A stretch of 64,000 nt of DNA from Vitellaria paradoxa (taxonomy: Eukaryota > Streptophyta > Magnoliopsida > Ericales > Sapotaceae), in NCBI GenBank assembly GCA_019916065.1, contig CM034244.1:30131433-30195432 (forward strand). Direction: 5' to 3'. The number at the start of each line of letters is the position of its first letter. Within the stretch, counting starts at the first letter, position 1. Positions 58,440 through 64,000 of this stretch are shown here, piece by piece. The notes under the pieces are model-generated. The model saw only the letters and a list, made by a program, of their open reading frames with translations, did not search any database and was not told where the DNA came from. A program made the position numbers and the translations under genes.

Positions 58440-59077
58440 TGATGAATCAGTAACTTCGTCTTCTTTAAAAAGTTTGATCCAAGTCCGAGAAGCTGCCTTG
58501 GATAACAGTGTGGTGCCTGCCAAAAAGTCTCTGATGCTTAAGTTAGCAAAAGAGTTCAAAAAATTAATTCAACAGAGTTTCAGTAAGGTGAGTGTTCCAT
58601 ACTTATGTTGCTGTGAAGTCTTGATTTTTATATGAGAAGCCCTCATGTGGATTTATGGGTATGAGGCTACAAATAACTGTATGCAACATATTTTTCCTCC
58701 TTCCAATAGGATGATGCCACTTGTACCTATAAATCCCGAGGTTGGTTCCCTAACCTATTGGCTAATGTGCCTCAATGTGTTTTCCATTGATATGGTTGGT
58801 GGCAGCATCTACGTAGGCATATTTGCAGGGATTGTTAAATGGGGATAAAACATGTGACTTCGTGACGTAAATTACTTTGGAGGGCCTAACCAGGAACATA
58901 ATTGCTTGGGCCCCTATTTGGCGAGCTGGGACTGATTAGGAATAGGGACACTTAGGTCTTCGACCGAGAAGACCAAACCGAATAAGAGCGACATCATTCA
59001 GGTACCTCCAGCCGAGTACAGGCTATTCAGGAAACCCATCCAATATCCCCAGTTGGGTGCAGGACCTCCCCATATCA
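58440..59077 (-). repeat. 5' LTR of the gypsy element (right copy)
   Basis: About 638 bp, matching 48873-49508 with scattered substitutions. On the minus strand it starts TGATATGGGGAGG and ends CTGATTCATCA, followed by the PBS. Confidence 0.88.
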
Positions 59078-59163
59078 TCATTTTTTATCTTACTGCACGA
59101 ATTATCAACCTATAGCTTATTTCACTTTATCTCATTTTATTTCACATTTTGTCACTCCAAATG

Positions 59164-60965
59164 CAACCTAAATTGACAAACTGAACAGAGATAATCAGGA
59201 TTTATAGAAATCAGTTCCGTATACTACAAATAGACGGAATATCAAATTCCATAATAGCCTAGGAAAATCAAAAAAACAATGGGAAAAATTAAAACAAAAC
59301 AATGACTTTTTTCAACACAAATTGCATAGAGAAATTACACAGTAAACAAAACAATGCAATCCAGAAAAACACATCAACAAAAAACTATGCAGGGAACTGG
59401 AAGAAAAACAAACAGTGACTAAAAACTAGTTCAATCTTAAAATTGTTGGATATTATGTTTGAATCGATCATTGTTTTTTGGAAACAAAGCAGAAAAACCG
59501 AACTCACAGTTTTGGAATAGAAATCTTGAATGCAAGTGCTTCTAGTTTAATGAACGTCAAAGAATAGAATGATCACATGCACAAATGGAAACAACGATTT
59601 ATATGTTCTGTCAAATTAAGATCTCAATTTGTGCAATTTGTATGCAGTGATAATGTAGTGTTTAAATAGGCATTGAACTTCCTTTTCTAAACAGGTGAAC
59701 AACCATTAATCATGTCCATTGGAGAAGATTATCATGTAGGCACAACAGAATTTTGAACTCAAAATTTTGATTGTTAGGAAATATCTAAGAAATAAGAAAT
59801 GGATTACCTAGTTTTATTATGATTTGACACGACTTGAACCCGAGCTAGGATAGGCGGGTGGCGCACGCGTGTGATATGGCTTGACCCATCTAGATCTTCC
59901 CCTCTTTACAAAACATGGGTGCCCCTCAAGACCCTCTCATTCCTCTAAACTTGGCATGTATAAGTTTATGAATTATTTCACAAATTTTCAATGTGAAATA
60001 AACCCACTTTTTATATTACTAAAGTCCTTATTTTGTCTCTGTACATTTGTTTCAGCTCTAATATTGCCCTTCAGTCCAATTCTGTTAGAAATTTTGTTTA
60101 CTCACAAAAGCTCACATAATGGAATTTGTAGAAGAATTTGATGAAAAAGTGACTTTTTAGAATTGAATCAAATGTATATAAGAAAAAAAATGACAAAATT
60201 GAAAGTAAAAATTTTAAAATAAATTTGGTGATAAAGTATTTAGTGAGTGCTTCCCATGGAAAATAATACCAAGTACTAATGGCTTGACATTCAATTCACA
60301 TAAAATAGAATTCTTCAAATTAAACACTTATTAGCGAGGAATTAATAAATAAAATTGCTGCATAACCACGGGGTGCATTGTATAGTTTAAATAAAATATA
60401 TGATGTAGTCCACTAATTAAAAATTTTTACTAAGAACTGCATTATATAAAAATTATCACCTGCATTATATACAAATTACCACATGCAAGCAATTGTAGTG
60501 AAGCAGCCCATTTTAACTAAAAGATGTCCTATCAAATTAACATGATGATAATTTATACCATTATAAAAAAAAAAAAAAAAGAACACTAGCGTATTGGTGA
60601 ATCTAAAAAAAGAAAAAAATAATGAAATTTTAATTTTGATGAAATTTTTTAATTTCCTAAAATACTATTTAAGTTCTTATCAAATTTAAATATTAAATCA
60701 AATAATTTTTAAAAAAGCACTTTTTATTAAGTTATTTTATAGTTTTTAAATTTTTAACTACCACATTATTTTTTAACTTTCTTAATAAAATTACATAAAA
60801 TAATTTTTTAATATTTATTTTATTTAAAATAAAAAAATTAACTAAAACCACAAACACATCGTATACGTGTAGACTCCTAGGTCACATATAATTTTGACAA
60901 ATCTTGGATCCGGTGATAACAAAAGTCTTTATACGGTCCTTGACCTTTTATCGCTAGGGCCTTGG
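59164..60965. other. AT-rich intergenic DNA
   Basis: No gene recognised. The 86-codon frame at 59881-60141 shows no domain. Poly-A runs occur near 60566-60580. Confidence 0.5.
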
Positions 60966-60969
60966 CGCG

Positions 60970-60988
60970 CCAACCTTTCAAAGGTTGG
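60970..60988. repeat. 19-bp near-perfect palindrome
   Basis: CCAACCTTT and AAAGGTTGG around a single C, immediately after a GGCGCGCC palindrome overlapping at 60964-60971. Could be a hairpin or chance. Confidence 0.6.
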
Positions 60989-61604
60989 ATAACACGTGAA
61001 TGGTGCAGGTGTGAGTACGTTTGGGATGGTAAAAAATTAATATAAAATAAGATAAAATAAGATAAATTTTAAATTTATAATTTATACAGTGACGTAAAAA
61101 ATAAAAAATTTTTAAAAATTTTTAGACGTTTATAACAAATTAAACGGAGCTTATATTTAGTTGATCAAAATTAATAAAAATTTATCAATTTTTATCAATA
61201 TTTTATATTTTTTATAATTAAATTTTATCACATAACACTTTTATTTATTTTTACTATATTTTTTTTAACCGAACACTATAAGACTTAGTTTGGGAAGAAA
61301 AAATAAGCTAGTTAAATTTGTGTTTGAAAAGAAAAAATAATTTTTTTTAGATGAATTTTTTATTTTTGTTGATTTAACATTTTTATTCTTAAAATTTTTT
61401 TTAATATTAAAATATAAAAAAATAAAATTCAACAAGTACTGTTAAAATAAAAAAAAAAAAAAAAAAAAGTCGATTACTAATCGGTTTCCCAACGAACCCT
61501 GAATCAAAAAGTAAAACAAACCCATCACGGCCACTGTGCAGAGACCTGTTCCAGTTTCGTGTACTTGATAGAACATAAACAGCTAGAAGACTCTTATATA
61601 TGAG
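60989..61604. other. AT-rich intergenic DNA
   Basis: Includes a segment beginning near 61018 (ACGTTTGGGATGGTAAAAA) that looks like a MITE start without a matching end, and an A run at 61450-61468. Confidence 0.45.
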
Positions 61605-61770
61605 GTGTGTTTGGAGTTATATAAAAATGTATAAAATAAAATAAAATTATAAAAGTAAATATCTCGTAATTCGTATAATGAGTGAAAAATTTAAAATTTA
61701 TTATCTCGTAATTCATGTTTGTAGAGATTTGTAAAATTTTATTTTATTTTATTATACTCCAAATGGACCA
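61605..61770 (+). mobile_element. MITE, GTTTGGAGTTATA family (copy 1 of adjacent pair)
   Basis: Starts GTGTTTGGAGTTATATAAAA and ends TTATACTCCAAATGGACC, short inverted ends around AT-rich DNA containing ATCTCGTAATTCGTAT. Its first 60 bp are nearly identical to 61815-61874. Confidence 0.6.
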
Positions 61771-61814
61771 TGACGGCACCAAAATCTATACAATTTATGG
61801 TCGGGACGGAATTT

Positions 61815-61984
61815 AGAGTATGTTTGGAGTTATATAAAAATGTATAAAATAAAATAAAATTATAAAAATAAATATCTCGTAATTTATGTAGTGAGTGAAG
61901 AATTTAAATTTTACTGTCTTCTAATTTATGTTTATAAAAATTTATATAATTATATTTTATTTTGAGGAACTTCAAACGGAAGCT
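61815..61984 (+). mobile_element. MITE, GTTTGGAGTTATA family (copy 2 of adjacent pair)
   Basis: Starts GTATGTTTGGAGTTATA and ends GAACTTCAAACGGAAGCT. Same internal order as copy 1 (AAATATCTCGTAAT, then GAGTGAA, then TTATGTTTATA). Only about 45 bp separates the two copies. Confidence 0.6.
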
Positions 61985-63083
61985 AAAGTGGAAGAGAGAG
62001 AGAGAGGGTGATTTTTATTGCAGAACTAAATTCGAAAGAGACAGACTGACTGATATATGATGACACCAAAATCGATTCAATTAATGCACGGGACGGGAAT
62101 TATTGCTTTCCGTTGATGAGAGAGAGAGAGAGATATTTATGGCAAAAACACGATTTTCGGTGATTATTAAATTCGATAGAGAGAGACTGTGTGTGTTAGG
62201 GAAAAAAAAAAAAAAGATAAATTACACTAAGACCCTTTAAATATTAAATTAATTATTTAGACCTCTTAAATATTTAAATTTTATATTTAGACCTTTTATT
62301 TTTAAATATTTGTAACACGTAAATTCTTTCATTAGTTTTCTCCGTTAACTGTCGTTGTAAAATGACGAAAATACCTATATCTCGTCAACAACACTTAGAG
62401 GGTCTACGTGTAATTAAGTTAATATTCAGAGAATCTAGGTGTAATTTATTTTTATTAAAATAATTTATTTTATTGAAATATTTTATTAAATTATATTAAT
62501 TTGATTAAATCTAACAATAATTTATTATTAAATTAAGTTATAATGACACATCTTATTAAAATTAACATTAAATTAATCAATTTAAATGTATTTTATTAAA
62601 TTAACTAATCAAATTAATTTTAAATTAATTTTATTGAATTAAATTAATTTTATATTTTTTAATAAAATTATATATTTTTATTTAGATAAAATTAATTACT
62701 GTAAATAAAATTATATTACCAAACATATTTATGTTGTTATTTATATTTTAATAAAATTATATATTTATGTTTTTAGAAATATCTAGTAAATGTTTTTTCA
62801 ACTAGGTATGGCTCAAAAATAATTATTCTACAAACATTTTTTTTGTTTTATACAAATCGTGTTTAGATCAGGGAAAATGTACAGTGCAAAAAAATTGCAC
62901 ATAAATCAAATCCACTAAGCTTCTACAGGTTTTGAAGAAATGGTGAAAGAATATAACAAATACAACTGAACCATTAATTTAGGTAAATAACAATACAGAT
63001 TTCTAAAGAAATTTCAGTGATCAAACAAAAAAGAGCATATTTGTTGAGTTCATGCGACGCTTGCTCCATGTTCACCACCATTC
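61985..63083. other. Very AT-rich intergenic DNA
   Basis: (GA)n tracts at about 61990-62006 and 62118-62131. A TTAAATTAATTTTAT-rich section lies at 62460-62770. No gene. Confidence 0.5.
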
Positions 63084-63413
63084 ATGGGCGGATGCACACA
63101 GGGGTTTAGGGGGGTCAATTGAGCCCACTTGATGTAAAATTTCTATAAAAAATAATATAATTTTTGAGATATTTTTATACTTTTACCCCTATAAAATATA
63201 TCTTTCAAAATAAATTACCCTTATATTTTAAACAATTTACAAGTTTTGCCCCCACTGAAAGCAAAATTTTTTTAAAAAATAGTATAATTTTTGAGGTATT
63301 TTTGTCCTTTTGCCCCCATAAAATATATATCTCAAAATAGATTGTCAATAAATCAAGTACACTGTCTTTATTTATCAGCTTGACTCTACTGTAACAAAAT
63401 CCTGAATCTGCTA
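63084..63413. repeat. Transposon-like repeat with internal duplication
   Basis: Left edge GGGCGGATGCACACAGGGGTTT and right edge AAAATCCTGAATCTGCTACTGC could be degraded inverse ends (GGCGGAT-CA against GCAGATTCA). Inside, a block of about 85 bp (ATAATATAATTTTTGAGATATTTTTATAC) recurs about 130 bp later in altered form (63280-63365). It abuts the 3' end of the MO25-like gene. Confidence 0.4.
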
Positions 63414-63422
63414 CTGCTACCA

Positions 63423-63756
63423 TTAACAGGAAACCCCACATTCGTCTAAAGCTGCACACTGATCATTTTTGGGTTCGAGCATTGCAATTTCTCTGACAAC
63501 TTGATCTTTGTCTGCTTCGAATACTTCATCCTCCGCGGGATGGAAGCAGATCTTTAATTGAAAGCCCCAACGGAGTTCATAAGATATTCTAACAAATTTC
63601 CTTAATAGACAGTATGTACCTTTACCAAACTTGAAGTCCCCGAAGAACCGGAGGAGCTTGTTTCTACTAGTGACAAGTATGCTAACGATCTCGAGAGGCT
63701 TGTTTTTGTTAGCAAAAAATAGCTTGAACAAATGAAAAGCAAGTAACTTGATTGTT
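63423..63756 (-). pseudogene. MO25-like (Cab39/Hym1) gene, 3' end, unusual splice junction
   Basis: The minus strand shows the conserved C-terminus of plant MO25-like scaffold proteins, armadillo-like partners of STE20-family kinases: [40 protein letters not shown], then [20 protein letters not shown]. The first exon here probably starts at 63756 after TGTGTAG. Family proteins run directly from DFKxxK to EDE, but here 28 extra in-frame codons (about 63619-63534) separate them. A donor G|GTACAT exists at 63620/63619, yet no correctly phased AG acceptor precedes GAGGAT (the context is CCCGCGG). Either the junction is mutated or the segment is read through. Upstream exons lie beyond the window. 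Confidence 0.68.
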
Positions 63757-64000
63757 CTACACACGTTTTTTTCACCTAAAAATTTATTATTTTTAATTAC
63801 ATCCATCTATAAATATATTGAACTAATTCTTTAAACTATTTTTCTTAAAAATCTGCTTTAACTAATAAAAATATTTTAAATTATTTTAATTATCTAATTA
63901 CATATTTTTTCTCATTTTAATTTTATCTTTAATTATATGATTAAAACTGTGTCAAATGAAAAATTAAATTAAATTAAATAAAAAAATACTTTGCATTTAA
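63757..64000 (-). other. Probable intron of the MO25-like gene
   Basis: Extremely AT-rich DNA directly upstream (minus sense) of the first recognisable MO25-like exon, with no coding similarity. Consistent with an intron leading to exons outside the window. Confidence 0.45.

Larger units (their letters stand above)
48873..59077 (-). mobile_element. Tat-clade Ty3/gypsy retrotransposon with antisense ORF
   Basis: LTRs at 48873-49508 and 58440-59077. On the minus strand the order is 5' LTR (right), PBS TTGGCGCTGTTTGTGGG (58437-58421), gag, protease, RT, RNase H, integrase, 107-bp tandem array, antisense ORF, purine tract (about 49533-49513), 3' LTR (left). Gene order is Ty3/gypsy. PBS, an extra RNase H segment, a long 3' region with tandem repeats and an opposite-strand ORF are characteristic of the Tat group. 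TSD is TCAT with TG...CA ends, or TCATT if one terminal base is lost. All genes are broken. Confidence 0.9.
48807..59163. mobile_element. MITE (copy B) split by the gypsy element
   Basis: Left half 48807-48872 begins CTATTTGGGGTGACAAAAA. Right half 59078-59163 ends ATTTTGTCACTCCAAATG. The two ends are inverse of each other over about 14 bp, and the joined halves follow the intact copy at 1503-1656 (TTTTAAAAATTATTCA then TTTTATCT). This shows the MITE was in place before the gypsy insertion. Confidence 0.68.

Overview
This is a nuclear, AT-rich segment of a flowering-plant genome, probably a eudicot or other non-grass angiosperm; I cannot name the genus. The evidence is spliceosomal introns, plant-type LTR retrotransposons (Ty1/copia and a Tat-clade Ty3/gypsy element), a CACTA transposon with plant-specific domains (TNP2, DUF4218, DUF4216), a LINE, tRNA-derived SINE insertions, many MITEs, and two plant gene families. 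Host gene content is very low: one intact-looking gene (Pollen Ole e 1/extensin family, two exons, 26290-28035, +) and the 3' end of a MO25-like gene running off the right edge (63423-63800, -).

Layout. 1-2490: AT-rich intergenic DNA with MITE remnants. 2491-7609: full-length but dead Ty1/copia element, about 406-bp LTRs, 5-bp target duplication AAGAA. 7615-18700: intergenic DNA with three copies of one TTA-targeting (Tourist-like) MITE, a SINE with its target duplication, and a tiny truncated insertion of apparently the same SINE. 18700-22080: LTR-like DNA with an exact 49-bp tandem repeat, interrupted by a Mutator-like element (20050-20929) holding a higher-GC core. 22379-25293: internally deleted copia element. 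26290-28035: Ole e 1-type gene.

29857-47970 is a nested complex. A copia element (TSD CTATA) has a 5'-truncated LINE in its 5' LTR (14-bp TSD), a solo LTR (TSD GGGTT) and a 10.7-kb CACTA transposon (TSD TTT) in its 3' LTR. The CACTA contains a further MITE.

48807-59163: a short MITE split by a full-length, decayed Tat-clade gypsy element (48873-59077) transcribed on the minus strand. This element carries gag, protease, RT, apparently two RNase H domains and integrase, then a 107-bp tandem array, then an antisense extra ORF (plus strand) with at least three recognisable introns, then the 3' LTR. 59170-63410: AT-rich DNA with two adjacent copies of one MITE. 63423-64000: MO25-like gene end.

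No bacterial-type system, CRISPR array, rRNA or convincing functional tRNA is present. The most interesting structures are the intron-bearing antisense ORF and tandem array of the gypsy element, the multi-level nesting with readable target duplications, the minimal SINE insertion, the possible gene fragment inside the Mutator-like element, and the unusual splice junction in the MO25-like gene. All element names rest on reading motifs by eye; no database search was made.
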